Shown here piece after piece: positions 51,774 through 62,109 of a stretch of 64,000 nt of DNA. The stretch lies in assembly GCA_035651455.1 (NCBI GenBank), contig DASRFR010000047.1:620001-684000 (forward strand). The letters are read 5' to 3'. The notes beneath the pieces are model-generated. The model made no database searches. It was not told the origin of the DNA and saw only the letters and a list, made by a program, of their open reading frames with translations. The stretch is from DASRFR01 sp035651455. GTDB taxonomy: Bacteria > Acidobacteriota > Terriglobia > Terriglobales > Acidobacteriaceae. Within the stretch, counting starts at the first letter, position 1. Every line of letters starts with the position of its first letter. The position numbers and the translations under genes were made by a program.

Positions 51774-52517
51774 TTACTGAGGTGGAATGCCTTTGGCATC
51801 GACGATGGCCCAGTGCCATTCCTGGTCGGGGCTGAGAGGGGTCGCCATGGATGCTTGGAAGACGCTGGTTGTGGATGGAGCCGCGGAGCCCTTCAAGTGG
51901 AACAGGACGGTGATGTCGGAACGCTTTTCAACAGCTGACGGCGGATTCACGGGCGGGATGGACTCGATCTGTGCGGCAGGAACCAGGCGCGCGTTACCCC
52001 GAGCCACGGCCGTGGCGGGGAGGACAGCGTGTTCAGGACGGATCACAGTTAACCCCACGGTAATCTCGCGCAAGTTCCACGCTGTGCCGTTGTAGATCGT
52101 GACCTGGAGGGTATCGCCGGTGATGCTCGCGGGGCCGTCAATTTTAGGAATTTCGCTGTGCGGAAGATTCTGCGACACAAAAGATTCCGTCAGCAGTGGT
52201 GTAGCTTGCGCACTGAAGGAAAGACTGCAAGTGACGTCCGGCGCAGAGATCTTCAGGCTCTTGCCGGCATCATCGATCGACAGCACCATGGCCGCGCCGT
52301 TGAGTCGTCGATTTTCAACTTCCTGCACAACTTGAGATAGATTGTCGTTATCGATAACCGTATGCGCGCCCAGAGCATCGCTCTTACGGAGCGAGCGCGC
52401 TAAATCTCCCAGCGACATTTCCGAGCCATCCGACTGAGCAAGAAGGAGTGCCGGCGCCCACATTGTGGCGAGCAAAAGCGCCGTGATCAGTCGCAACCTG
52501 GGTCTTAGGGTCGACAT
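51774..52517 (-). CDS. Secreted hypothetical protein, unrecognised
   Basis: 247 aa from the ATG at 52517 (MSTLRPRLRLITALLLATMW signal peptide, cleavage near LLLAQSD), preferred over a 36-codon upstream frame that lacks a signal. The mature part has a short conserved-looking opening (MSLGDLARSLRKSDAL) that acidobacterial secreted proteins often show, then two beta-rich segments. No catalytic motif. Function unknown. Confidence 0.7.
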   Translation of the reverse strand: MSTLRPRLRLITALLLATMWAPALLLAQSDGSEMSLGDLARSLRKSDALGAHTVIDNDNLSQVVQEVENRRLNGAAMVLSIDDAGKSLKISAPDVTCSLSFSAQATPLLTESFVSQNLPHSEIPKIDGPASITGDTLQVTIYNGTAWNLREITVGLTVIRPEHAVLPATAVARGNARLVPAAQIESIPPVNPPSAVEKRSDITVLFHLKGSAAPSTTSVFQASMATPLSPDQEWHWAIVDAKGIPPQ

Positions 52518-52980
52518 GAAAGCTTCCGCCAAAATTGTATGCCGGATTCGGGGACAAGAAGTAACCGAGAATGGAACGTTAGTACTAGAACTTCCGCGGA
52601 GATTTAGGAACAAGGTGGGGAACACTGGGCGCGCGCGACGAAGTGAAGCGCAACGGGACGCGCGCCCTACAAACTTGTGTTCTTACAGCAGGCCAGAAAC
52701 CCTTAAACGTGCGACCGGATCCAGCACCGGAACGGGCTGACGCCGGAAAATCCAGCGTGCCACCGCAAAACCGACCGCCGCGTAACAGAGATGCATCAAT
52801 CGCATGGCTCACCCCCAACCCGAACAATGCTGCTCTGCACGGTGAGGGGAGCTAAGACGCCGTGATCTGTGCTCAAAGTAGCAACCAAGCATCAAGGGGT
52901 CAATGGACCTAGGTGCCATAGGCATGGCACGAAAGTTGTAGAAAGGTAACTGGCTGGTAACAGTTACGGCTGAGCAGAAA
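52518..52980. other. Gap before the efflux operon's last gene, mostly non-coding
   Basis: A 463 bp stretch between the secreted-protein gene and the end of the RND gene. Apart from one possible 40-codon minus-strand frame (52683-52805), I see no coding or repeat features. It should hold the promoter of the secreted protein. Confidence 0.4.
52683..52805 (-). CDS. Possible 40-residue small protein
   Basis: Open frame MRLMHLCYAAVGFAVARW with a continuation of 22 residues; a hydrophobic first half and a positively charged middle (FRRQ) give it a small-membrane-protein look. GGTGAG lies 2 bases before the ATG, which is weak and too close. No family is recognised and it could be chance. Confidence 0.25.
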   Translation of the reverse strand: MRLMHLCYAAVGFAVARWIFRRQPVPVLDPVARLRVSGLL

Positions 52981-55900
52981 TCAAACCTGGAGTATGTCGC
53001 CGTCGCGCGCAACCATCTCGTAGAGCACAGGATTGACGAAAAAACCCAGAAAAAGGCGTGAAACCAGGCCTGCCACGATGACTATGGCGAAGGGCTTCTG
53101 AGTGTCAGATCCGATGCCGGTCGAGAGAGCCGCCGGCAGGAGGCCGAGACAAGCGACGAGAGCAGTCATCGTGATAGGACGCAACCGCAAAAGTGAAGCT
53201 TCGCGAGTGGCGGTGCGGATGTCCAGCCCCTCCAAGCGCAATTTGTTGATGTAACTGACCAGGATAACGGCAGTCTCTACCGATACTCCCAGCAGCGCCA
53301 GCAATCCCAAAACCGAGGAGACGCTGAAGGGCGTCCCGGTGAGCTTGAGTGCGACAAGCGCGCCGACCGGCTCCGTCATGATCACGCCGAGAGCAATGCT
53401 GACGGGAAACTTGAAATTGCCATACAGGGCGAAAAGGATCATGAAGATGATCAGGACGGCGAGAGGCCCGATAAGGTAAAGCTGCGATTTGGCTTCGAGA
53501 AACAGGCTGTACTCTCCACCCCACTCCATCCAGTAGCCGGAAGGCAAAGAAACCGACTTACTGATGGCCTGTTGTCCATCTTCCACGGCGCGCTGCAGAT
53601 CTCGGCCTTGGATGCTGTACTGCACGCCTATATAACGCGAATTATTTTCACGATAGATGAAAGAGGCGCCGTTGCCCTGCTTGATGTCACACAGTTGGCT
53701 AAGGGGAATCTGCTGACCGTCCGGGGTGCCGACGAGCAGGTTGCCGATGTCATGGGCGCTGCTACGGAATTGCGGCTGCATTCGTACGACAAGATCAAAC
53801 AACTTTTCGCCTTGTATTACCTGGGTGGCGGCCTGACCCCCGACGGCCGCCTGAATTACGGCTTCCACATCGGCCACGTTGATTCCGTAGCGCGCGATCT
53901 TTTCGCGATCGACATCGATGAGAAGGCTGGGCTGGCCAAGTTCACGTACGACCGTGAGCTCTGTAAATCCAGGAACCTTCGCCAGCGTGTTCTTGATATT
54001 CACCGCCTTGTCTTGTAGCACAGTAAGGTCGGGACCGTAGATCTTGACTGCCAGTGAACTCTTCAAACCAGTGAGAGCTTCGTCAACAGCGTCTTCTGCG
54101 GGCTGAGTGTAGTTGAAGATAATTCCGGGGAAGGCGCGCAGTCGTTTATCGATGGATTCAATCAGCTCAGGCTTGGAGTGAATTTCGCTATCCCAGGACT
54201 TATCTTTATAAGGCTTCAGGCCGACATAGAATTCGCAGTTGAAGAATCCGGTGGGATCGGTGCCGTCATCAGGACGGCCGAGTTCGGAGCCGACTACGGT
54301 CACTTGAGGATATGAGAGAAGGATTTGACGTAACTGCGGGGCGATCTTGCTAGCCTCCTCGAAAGAGATTGTGTAAGGCATGGTGGCGCGCACCCACAGA
54401 GCACCCTCATCCAGGTGCGGCATGAACTCGCCACCGATGAATGGAATCAGCAGAAGCGTGGCGCCGAAGATTGCGGTAGCGATGAGCATGGTTTGCCTGG
54501 GGCGCGCGAGCGACCAATCCAGAGCCTTTGCATATTTGTCTCTCATCCAGTCGAAAGCACGATTCGGTTTTTCTTTCACCCCGCTCTTAAACCAATAAGA
54601 AGCGAGCACCGGAATAAGTGTGAGCGTGAGAATCAGGGCTCCGATGAGCGCGAAAGACATGGTTTCGGCCATAGGATGGAACAGTTTTGCGGAAGGGCCG
54701 CTCAAGGCGTAGATGGGGAGGTACCCGGCAATGATGACGGCGACCGAGTAGAAGATGGGACGATCCACATCTTTGGCGGCGGTCGTGATGACCTCGAAAA
54801 TGTCGTAGTCCTTACCTTCGCGGAGCCCGAGTTCACGATAGATGTTCTCAATCATCACGATGGTGCCGTCGATGATGATGCCGAAGTCGATGGCGCCGAT
54901 GGAAAGCAGGTTGGCGGAAACGTCGTGGGCGTGCAGGATGATGAAAGAAAACAGCAGCGAAAGAGGAATGGTGAGCGACACGATCAGGGCCGCGCGCACG
55001 CTCACCAGGAAGAAGATAAGAACGATCAGGACGAGCAGCATGCCGCGAAGCAGATTGGCTTCCACGGTCTCGGTGGTGAGCTTCACCAATTCGCTGCGAT
55101 CGTAAAAAGGACGGATCTTGATGTCAGGCGGCAAAATCTGGCGGTTGAGCTGTTCGGTTTTCTCCTCTACGCCCTTCAGAACGTTTTGTGTCTGCTCGCC
55201 GCGGCGCATGAGAATAACGCCTTCCACGGCGTCGTCATTGTTCTGAAACCCGAATTCGCCCAGCCGGGGCGCGTGCCCGATTTCCACGCTGCCGATATCG
55301 CGAACGCGGATAGGCACCCCTTTATTGCTGCCAACCACGACATTGCCGATCTCTTTCGTGTCGCGGATGAGGCCTATGCCGCGAACGTAGTAAAACTGAC
55401 CTCCCTGCGAATAGAATCCGCCGCCGGCATTTGAATTGTTGGCGGTGAGTGCGCTAATCACTTGCGGCACGGTGAGGTGATACCCGTAGATACGGGCGGG
55501 ATCAAGGAGCACCTGGTATTGCATGACGGTGCCGCCGAATCCGGAATCGTCAGCTACCCCGGGAACTGCGCGATAAGCGCGCTCGATGATCCAGTCCTCG
55601 TAAGTTTTAAGTTCCTGAGCGCTGCGGTCGGGACTCTCCAGAACATAGCGATACACCAAGCCACTTGGGCTGAAGAGGGGAGCGAGACTGGGCGTCACCC
55701 CGGTGGGGAGCTGCGCATCGCCAAGGCGTTCAAACACGACCTGCCGGGCAAAATAGTTATCGGTACTTTCTTCGAAGGTCAGCCGGATGTCGGATAAACC
55801 GTACAGAGAAATCGAACGCATCACCACCATGTGAGGCACGCCATTCATTTCCACTTCGAGCGGCAACGTCACCAGGCGCTCGACTTCCTCCGCAGCATGG

Positions 55901-56064
55901 CCCGGCCACTGTGTGATCAGCTCAACCATGGGCGGGGAGAGGTCAGGGTAGGCATCCACCGGCATTTTGCGGAATGACAGGATGCCCGCCAAAGTCATGA
56001 ACAGCGTGAGCATCAAAACCAGGAAGCGCTGACGAAGGGCTGCTTGGACGATTCGGTGGATCAT
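52981..56064 (-). CDS. CusA/CzcA-type RND heavy-metal efflux pump
   Basis: Inner-membrane proton/metal antiporter of 1027 aa, the usual HME-RND length. Twelve membrane helices in two halves. The proton-relay motif reads D393-F-G-I-I-I-D399-G-T-I-V-M-I-E406, the same spacing as D402/D408/E415 of CzcA. The periplasmic loops contain GGQAATQVIQG and FIGGEFMPHLDEGALW. Substrate cannot be fixed: the spectrum of this family is Cu/Ag or Co/Zn/Cd. Third gene of the operon, 6 bp after the adaptor. Confidence 0.93.
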   Translation of the reverse strand: MIHRIVQAALRQRFLVLMLTLFMTLAGILSFRKMPVDAYPDLSPPMVELITQWPGHAAEEVERLVTLPLEVEMNGVPHMVVMRSISLYGLSDIRLTFEESTDNYFARQVVFERLGDAQLPTGVTPSLAPLFSPSGLVYRYVLESPDRSAQELKTYEDWIIERAYRAVPGVADDSGFGGTVMQYQVLLDPARIYGYHLTVPQVISALTANNSNAGGGFYSQGGQFYYVRGIGLIRDTKEIGNVVVGSNKGVPIRVRDIGSVEIGHAPRLGEFGFQNNDDAVEGVILMRRGEQTQNVLKGVEEKTEQLNRQILPPDIKIRPFYDRSELVKLTTETVEANLLRGMLLVLIVLIFFLVSVRAALIVSLTIPLSLLFSFIILHAHDVSANLLSIGAIDFGIIIDGTIVMIENIYRELGLREGKDYDIFEVITTAAKDVDRPIFYSVAVIIAGYLPIYALSGPSAKLFHPMAETMSFALIGALILTLTLIPVLASYWFKSGVKEKPNRAFDWMRDKYAKALDWSLARPRQTMLIATAIFGATLLLIPFIGGEFMPHLDEGALWVRATMPYTISFEEASKIAPQLRQILLSYPQVTVVGSELGRPDDGTDPTGFFNCEFYVGLKPYKDKSWDSEIHSKPELIESIDKRLRAFPGIIFNYTQPAEDAVDEALTGLKSSLAVKIYGPDLTVLQDKAVNIKNTLAKVPGFTELTVVRELGQPSLLIDVDREKIARYGINVADVEAVIQAAVGGQAATQVIQGEKLFDLVVRMQPQFRSSAHDIGNLLVGTPDGQQIPLSQLCDIKQGNGASFIYRENNSRYIGVQYSIQGRDLQRAVEDGQQAISKSVSLPSGYWMEWGGEYSLFLEAKSQLYLIGPLAVLIIFMILFALYGNFKFPVSIALGVIMTEPVGALVALKLTGTPFSVSSVLGLLALLGVSVETAVILVSYINKLRLEGLDIRTATREASLLRLRPITMTALVACLGLLPAALSTGIGSDTQKPFAIVIVAGLVSRLFLGFFVNPVLYEMVARDGDILQV

Positions 56065-56070
56065 GCGGGG

Positions 56071-57237
56071 CTATTGCTGCAGCGAGTTGGCGAACTGCAA
56101 GAACAGGCTGCCATCTCCGATCACGCGGTCCCCCGCCTGCAGGCCGCTGAGTATTTCGGTTTTCCCGCCATCGCTGTTGCCGAGAGTCACGGATCGCCTT
56201 CCGTACTGGTGGTTGCCGACTTCAGCGTAGACGAAAGGCTGATTTTCGTTATCGCGCAGGACGGCAGAATCAGGGACGGCCATCGCATTTTGAATTTTGC
56301 CGGCGACGACCGTAGCCACCACGTACATATCTTTCTTCAGCTTCTCCGCCGGATTACTGGTTTCGATACGGGCCTGCAAGGTACGGGTGTTGGGATCGAG
56401 CGATGCCGCGACGTAGGAGATGCGTCCGTGAAAAATATCGGGATAGGCATCGGTCTGAATGGTCACGGGATCGCCGACACGCACATAAGGCAAATCCTTC
56501 TGATACACATTGACCAGTACCCAGACCGTGCTGGTATCGGAAATGGTGAAGCATTGAGTGTTACCGGGTTGAATGAGCTGACCGACCGACACCAACTGTT
56601 CCACGACTTGTCCGCCGATCGGCGCCAATACAGGGACTTCGTAGCTGGGCGGAGCAGAAACGAGAGCATCGGGATCGGTAATGCCCATGACCTTGAGGGC
56701 GGCGCGAGCGGCCACCAGGTCGCCGCCCGCCTGCACCTCCGCCGATTGAGCCTGTTCCAGGTTCTGCTCAGCGATCGCGTGGTGCTGATATAAATCCTGC
56801 GCACGGGCGAGTGACTTCTGAGCCAGGGCGTATGCGTCTTTGGCCTTCAGGTAATTCGAGCGCAGTTGGGAATAATCAGGGCTGGCCACGTAGAGCATAG
56901 CTTCGCCGCGCTTGACGTGCTGCCCAGGCACGACCAATACGCGGCTCACTGGACCGCTCACTTGCGTGATGACAGGGGTTGTGCGGAAATTGTTGTAGGC
57001 GACGGTTCCGGTCAAGCGCAGAGTGCGCGTGAGAGTGGTGGGGGCAACGGTGACGATCTGAACGTGCGAAAGCTGATCCTGGGGAATGGAGAACAATTCA
57101 GGCCGGTTTGGATCATGGCCGGAACTACTGGCAGCCACGCCGGATTTTGAACTGCTGCAGCTCGATAGCATTAAAAGAAACGCCCCAAGCAGAGCGCAAC
57201 ATGACGCTAATGTGGCTAGCTTGCTCCGTCGCTTCAT
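56071..57237 (-). CDS. Periplasmic adaptor (membrane fusion protein) of the RND efflux system
   Basis: 388 aa lipoprotein: the signal sequence ends in a lipobox (MLSSCSSS). Barrel-sandwich and hairpin regions follow (about 85-210: VSRVLVVPGQHVKRGEAMLYVASPDY, then the coiled coil up to AARAALKVMG), then beta-barrel domains. It links the pump and the outer-membrane channel. Starts 4 bp inside the end of the channel gene and ends 6 bp before the RND gene. Confidence 0.92.
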   Translation of the reverse strand: MKRRSKLATLASCCALLGAFLLMLSSCSSSKSGVAASSSGHDPNRPELFSIPQDQLSHVQIVTVAPTTLTRTLRLTGTVAYNNFRTTPVITQVSGPVSRVLVVPGQHVKRGEAMLYVASPDYSQLRSNYLKAKDAYALAQKSLARAQDLYQHHAIAEQNLEQAQSAEVQAGGDLVAARAALKVMGITDPDALVSAPPSYEVPVLAPIGGQVVEQLVSVGQLIQPGNTQCFTISDTSTVWVLVNVYQKDLPYVRVGDPVTIQTDAYPDIFHGRISYVAASLDPNTRTLQARIETSNPAEKLKKDMYVVATVVAGKIQNAMAVPDSAVLRDNENQPFVYAEVGNHQYGRRSVTLGNSDGGKTEILSGLQAGDRVIGDGSLFLQFANSLQQ

Positions 57238-58583
57238 GGCAAGTTCCTCGTTCCCACAGCCTGCTTGAGCTGTTCGACAGCGGTCATGTATGACGCGAGC
57301 GCCTGGCGGTAGGCCAATTGCACTGCACGATAACTGCGCTCAGCGTCCAGGTAATCCAGGAGGCTGGCGGCACCTCGCTTGTACGCGTATTCGCTTATAT
57401 CGCGTGAGTCCTGGGAATTTTTCAGATACCCGGAAGTATAGAGCTTCACCACTTCATCGTTGCTGCGAACCGTCTCGTAAGCGTTGGTGACGTCCGTGAG
57501 GACGATGTCGCTGGCAGCCTGCTGTTGCTGCTGAGCCTGGGTGAGGGCGTAACGGGTGCGAGCGATTTCTCCCTGGTTGCGGTCGAAGATGGGCAATGGG
57601 AAACTGACAAACACCGACGCCGTGTTCTGACCGGAGACATGGGTGAAATCATAGGTGCCGGTCACATCCTGTTTGCTATTCGCCTTGGCAAGTAGGATCT
57701 GGCTTTGGGCCGCGGTGATGCCCAGTTCAGCCGCACGGAAATCAGGCCGCTGGCGCAATGCCAATGCGCGAAGATCGTCCTCGCTGGATTTCACCGGCTG
57801 GTATTCCAACTGGCCGAGCACGTCAAAGTCCGCGCCGACCGCTTCATATCCCAGCAATTGTCGCAATCCCGCGAGGGCCTCCACGCGCGCCAGGCGCGCC
57901 GAAGAGACGTCGGTCTGGAACTGCAATAACTGCAGCTTGATTTTGAGATAGTCGCCTTCGCTAATGAAACCCGACTTGTATTGCGTCTCGGAAATGTCGA
58001 CGGTCTGCTGAAAACTGCTCAGATCCTGCTGGGCGAGTTGCAGCGAAGACTCGGCCAGAAGAACGGCAATGAATTGCTGTCCGACATTGAAGATTAGAGT
58101 TCTCTCCGCATCGGTAACCTGGGCGCGCGTGACTGAGGTCTGGTCGCGAGCGGCTTGCAGCCGGCGTTGCCGCTTGTGGCCGCGCTCGAACAGATATCCG
58201 ATGCCAACATCGAACTGCTGTGTGACGTTCAGGTTATCGAGAGAGAAAGAACCGGGACTGAAGATCGGGATGAACTGCGAATCGAAGCCGAAGGTGGGAT
58301 TCGGCCGAAGGTTGGCGGTGATTTCCTGGGCCTGGTTTTGCAGGATGAGTGTGCGAGTTGCCTGTAGTGCATGATTGTGGGTCAGGGCCAGATCAATGGC
58401 CTGATCCATGCTGATGAGATTGCCAGCCTGCGCTGGACTGCTTGCAGCGGCCGAAAGCAACGCGATAAGAACGGCAAGCGCGCGCCATCGCCACCTGGCC
58501 AGGCAACGAGGTGTGGGTGCGCCATCGAGACGCAAGAGTAAGTTGTCAAACGTCGACCCAGCCGTGGGTCTGGGCGTTTGCAT
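57234..58583 (-). CDS. TolC-family outer-membrane channel of the RND efflux system
   Basis: 449 aa from the ATG at 58583, chosen for its AGGAGG site. Signal peptide (ALAVLIALLSAAASSPAQA-GN), then two outer-membrane-efflux repeats (about 75-260 and 280-440) with long coiled coils, for example LQLAQQDLSSFQQTVDISET and LTQAQQQQQAASDIV. First gene of a three-gene operon in which channel, adaptor and pump are all encoded. 259 bp of intergenic DNA upstream hold the promoter; nothing specific is recognised there. Confidence 0.92.
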   Translation of the reverse strand: MQTPRPTAGSTFDNLLLRLDGAPTPRCLARWRWRALAVLIALLSAAASSPAQAGNLISMDQAIDLALTHNHALQATRTLILQNQAQEITANLRPNPTFGFDSQFIPIFSPGSFSLDNLNVTQQFDVGIGYLFERGHKRQRRLQAARDQTSVTRAQVTDAERTLIFNVGQQFIAVLLAESSLQLAQQDLSSFQQTVDISETQYKSGFISEGDYLKIKLQLLQFQTDVSSARLARVEALAGLRQLLGYEAVGADFDVLGQLEYQPVKSSEDDLRALALRQRPDFRAAELGITAAQSQILLAKANSKQDVTGTYDFTHVSGQNTASVFVSFPLPIFDRNQGEIARTRYALTQAQQQQQAASDIVLTDVTNAYETVRSNDEVVKLYTSGYLKNSQDSRDISEYAYKRGAASLLDYLDAERSYRAVQLAYRQALASYMTAVEQLKQAVGTRNLP

Positions 58584-58842
58584 CTGCCTCCTAGATTTGA
58601 AAACGGACAACCGGCCAGTCACTTCATTCTAAGCCGGTGTGAATTTGGGACCGTTACCCAGTTAGATGCTGAATGGAAAGGAAATGCAATGCGGAATGGC
58701 AAAAAGTCGCGAAACGACATATGGAAACGATGGGGCGCGATCACTGAGTGGGTCCCTGCCTGCACACACTGCCGCTAGCAAGCCGCAAGCGTATTCATCC
58801 GGCTTCAAGGACGCGGTGCTCGAATTCGTTTCTACAAAGTTA

Positions 58843-61800
58843 CTATTTCGGCTCTTCTCCTGAACTCTGCGCTGAACTGGGAGAGGGCACGACGATGGCC
58901 TGTATACCCTGATCGCTGGTCAGCTTTTGGAAACTGGCCAGATCCGTGCGCTGAAGTTCCGACCACTGCGCGACGTGATCATCCACCTGCTTCTTGAGCT
59001 TTTCAAACTCGCGGTATTCGCCTTCCGTGGGCGGGGTATCGGAGTCTCCGCCGACAGCCATCGCCAGGTACGCAAGCTTGCCATCGACTTGGGGGGCAAA
59101 ACGCAGGGAATCTTCGTTGGCAGCGATTTTCAAGTTGATGAGCTGATCGCGGAGAGCAATAAGTTTCTGGTCAAGAGCACTAGCGGCGGTCAGAACCACC
59201 TTGGAGTTGCCCGGGTCAGGGAGGCGCTTCGACAAGCCATTAACCTGTGAGCGCACATCCTGAATCTGGTTGACGGTGTCGTACGTGCGCGTGAGCTCGT
59301 CCCGAATTTCCATCAGCAACTTGAATTGCTTCTGGAGATCCGCGGTAGCCGCATTGACCCGGGGATCGAGTTTTACCTCCAGGGGAGCGGTCTGGCTTTT
59401 GCCGTCGACAGTCAGCCGCACCTGATACTGCCCGGGCAAAGCAAACGGACCGCGAGCGCCTTCTTTGTACTCGTACAGATAGTAGTCGGGAACGCTGCTG
59501 GCGCCCTCATAGCGCATATCCCAAAGGAAACGGTTGAGACCTCCTTCCGCCTTGATCTGCTTCTCCGGTTTCTTGTCATCCGGGTCGAGCGGCTCGTCAA
59601 GCGGCTGCAACTTCTTACTGGAATAGGCGCGAATTACGGAACCGGAGCCATCGAGGATCTCGATGGTGACCAGGTCCTTGGGAGCCTCTTTCAGGTAATA
59701 GTAAATTACGCCGCCCGCAGGTGGATTCTGGCCGTTCAGCACGGCCTTGGCGGGAGCGTCGGGATCCGCGTGAATGCGGTAAGCGGTTGCCGGGGCGTAG
59801 AGGTGAACGTCGTCCTTGGCCACCTGGTCGGTGAACTGACGCAGCGGGCTCACGTCGTCCAGGATCCAGAACGAGCGGCCGTGTGTGGCAACAACGAGAT
59901 CGTCGTTTTTGACGACTAAGTCGTGGATGGGCACGCGCGGCAGGTTGAGCTGCATGGCGCGCCAGTCGGCGCCATCGTTGAAGGAGACATAAACACCGCT
60001 CTCTGTACCCGCGTAGAGCAACCCGCGCTTCTTGGGGTCTTCGCGTACCGCGCGAACGAACGTGCTGTCAGGAATTCCCTTCCCTAACCGCGACCATGTC
60101 TTGCCGTAATCGCTCGTCTTGTAGATGTAGGGCTTGAGATCGTCGAGTTGATGGCGGTCGACGGCAACGTAAGCCGTGCCGGCATCGTGCGGCGAGGCTT
60201 CAATCAGGCTGATGCGGCTCCACTCCGGCAGATCCTTTGGAGTGACGTTAGCCCAGTTCTTTCCGCCGTCGCGCGTCAGTTGAATCAGTCCGTCATCGGT
60301 GCCTGCCCAGATCAAGCCGCGCGTAAGCGGCGACTCCGCGATGCTGAACACGGTGTCGTAATACTCGGTGCCAGTATCGTCGATCGTGATGGGGCCACCC
60401 GAGGGCTGCTGCTTGCTTTTGTCGTTGCGGGTGAGGTCGGGACTGATCGCTTCCCAATGCATGCCAGCATCGGTGGTCTTGAAGATACGTTCGCCCCCGT
60501 AATAGATAGTGTTGGGATCATGGGGAGAAATGATCAGCGGCGCAGTCCACTGAAAACGGTGCTCGAGATTCGCGGCGCCATAGGCGTCGGACAGATCAGG
60601 TTGCACAGCAATGTTCTTAAGCTGCCCAGTGCGCTTGTCGAAGCGGGTTAGATTTCCCTGGTAATCGCCGGCGTACACAATATTCGGATCGGGAGGATAG
60701 GGCGCAATATAACCGGCTTCACCGCCGCCAACGGCGTACCAATTGGAGCGATTGATGGTGCTCTCGTCACTGCGGCTGGCGATCGCAATGGTGCTGTTGT
60801 CCTGCTGCGCGCCATAGACGTAATAAGGAGTACGGGTGTCGGTAATCACATGATAGAACTGCGCGGTGGGTTGGTTATCCTGGCGCGACCATGATTTGCC
60901 ACCATCGAGCGAGACCGTCACCCCACCATCATTAGAAGCGATGAGACGTCGCGAATCCTTCGGATCGATCCACAGGCCGTGGTTGTCGCCATGAGGAATC
61001 TTCACCTTGTTAAAGCTGCGGCCCCCATCAGTGGACTTGTACGCGTCCACGTTCATGATGTACACCGTGTCGGCATCCTGCGGATCGGCGATCACGTGCA
61101 TGTAGTACCAGGCGCGCTGCGTGAAGCTGTGATTCGCGTTAACCAGTTCCCAGGTATCTCCGCCATTATCCGAACGGTACAGTCCGCCATCGTGAGCTTC
61201 AATCAAGGCATACACGCGGTCGGAATTGGCGGCAACGGCCACGCCGACCCGGCCGTAAGGAAGCTTGGGCAAGCCATGCTCGGTCAACTGCTTCCAGGTA
61301 GAGCCCCCGTCATTGGAACGATAGATTCCGCTGCCCGGGCCGCCGCTGGAAAGATTCCAGGGCGTGCGCCGCGCTTGCCATAACGAAGCATAAAGGACAT
61401 TGGGATTGTGCGGATCGAAGGCAATGTCGACAGCACCCGTGTTCTCATCCTTGTATAAAACCTTGTCCCACGTCTTGCCGCCATCAGTGGTTCGGAAAAC
61501 CCCTCGCTCCTGGTTGGGTCCGAAGGGATGGCCGAGGGCCGCGACGAAGACAATGTCAGGGTTGCGCGGGTGAACGATCAGCTTGCCGATAGCACGGCTG
61601 TCGCGGAGCCCCATATTCTTCCAGGTCTTTCCTGCATCGAGCGATTTGTAGACTCCGTCGCCATGCGAGATATTGCCGCGAATACAAGCCTCGCCGGTGC
61701 CGACGTAGATCGTTGTAGGCTCAGAGGGAGCGACGGCCACACTGCCAATGGAGGATGTGCCTTCCTTGTCGAAGACCGAGGTCCAGGTCAGGGCACCATC

Positions 61801-62109
61801 CGTGGACTTCCACACGCCACCGCCGGTGGATCCGAAATAGTAGGTGGTGGGATCACCAGGAATTCCGGCGGCAGTGAGCGAGCGGCCACCGCGGAATGGA
61901 CCAATCACCCGGTACTTCATGCCCTTGAAGAGAGGGTCCTCATGCTCGTCTTTGGCTTCTTCGGCTTTAGGCTGGGTTTCAGCAGGTTTCTGTTCCGTGG
62001 CGGGTTTACGGGTGCGCTCAGTTGTTTCCTGAGCGCGAACGGAGAGATTAGAGAAGAAAAGAATGAGCACGCATACAGACCACGCAGCAATGCGCTTTGT
62101 GTGAAACAT
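58843..62109 (-). CDS. Large secreted BNR/sortilin-like repeat protein
   Basis: 1088 aa. Signal peptide (IAAWSVCVLILFFSNLSVRA-QE), a low-complexity Glu/Lys/Thr linker, then beta-propeller repeats with the Asp-box pattern S-x-D-x-G-x-T-W: KSTDGALTW, KSLDAGKTW, RTTDGGKTW, RSNDGGSTW, RSDNGGDTW, VSLDGGKSW, LTRDGGKNW, KTSDYGKTW, VSFNDGADW. The C-terminal 300 residues lack this pattern. Asp-box propellers occur in sialidases, VPS10 proteins and YCF48; without catalytic residues I assign none. A surface binding or assembly role is likely. Confidence 0.85.
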   Translation of the reverse strand: MFHTKRIAAWSVCVLILFFSNLSVRAQETTERTRKPATEQKPAETQPKAEEAKDEHEDPLFKGMKYRVIGPFRGGRSLTAAGIPGDPTTYYFGSTGGGVWKSTDGALTWTSVFDKEGTSSIGSVAVAPSEPTTIYVGTGEACIRGNISHGDGVYKSLDAGKTWKNMGLRDSRAIGKLIVHPRNPDIVFVAALGHPFGPNQERGVFRTTDGGKTWDKVLYKDENTGAVDIAFDPHNPNVLYASLWQARRTPWNLSSGGPGSGIYRSNDGGSTWKQLTEHGLPKLPYGRVGVAVAANSDRVYALIEAHDGGLYRSDNGGDTWELVNANHSFTQRAWYYMHVIADPQDADTVYIMNVDAYKSTDGGRSFNKVKIPHGDNHGLWIDPKDSRRLIASNDGGVTVSLDGGKSWSRQDNQPTAQFYHVITDTRTPYYVYGAQQDNSTIAIASRSDESTINRSNWYAVGGGEAGYIAPYPPDPNIVYAGDYQGNLTRFDKRTGQLKNIAVQPDLSDAYGAANLEHRFQWTAPLIISPHDPNTIYYGGERIFKTTDAGMHWEAISPDLTRNDKSKQQPSGGPITIDDTGTEYYDTVFSIAESPLTRGLIWAGTDDGLIQLTRDGGKNWANVTPKDLPEWSRISLIEASPHDAGTAYVAVDRHQLDDLKPYIYKTSDYGKTWSRLGKGIPDSTFVRAVREDPKKRGLLYAGTESGVYVSFNDGADWRAMQLNLPRVPIHDLVVKNDDLVVATHGRSFWILDDVSPLRQFTDQVAKDDVHLYAPATAYRIHADPDAPAKAVLNGQNPPAGGVIYYYLKEAPKDLVTIEILDGSGSVIRAYSSKKLQPLDEPLDPDDKKPEKQIKAEGGLNRFLWDMRYEGASSVPDYYLYEYKEGARGPFALPGQYQVRLTVDGKSQTAPLEVKLDPRVNAATADLQKQFKLLMEIRDELTRTYDTVNQIQDVRSQVNGLSKRLPDPGNSKVVLTAASALDQKLIALRDQLINLKIAANEDSLRFAPQVDGKLAYLAMAVGGDSDTPPTEGEYREFEKLKKQVDDHVAQWSELQRTDLASFQKLTSDQGIQAIVVPSPSSAQSSGEEPK

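Noticed and set aside
54415..55434. A 339-codon plus-strand frame inside the RND pump gene
   Set aside because: His/Glu/Asp-rich antisense translation of a conserved pump with intact relay residues; no own start signals.
59326..59919. Plus-strand frame of 197 codons opposite the Asp-box protein
   Set aside because: Antisense of conserved coding sequence; no features.
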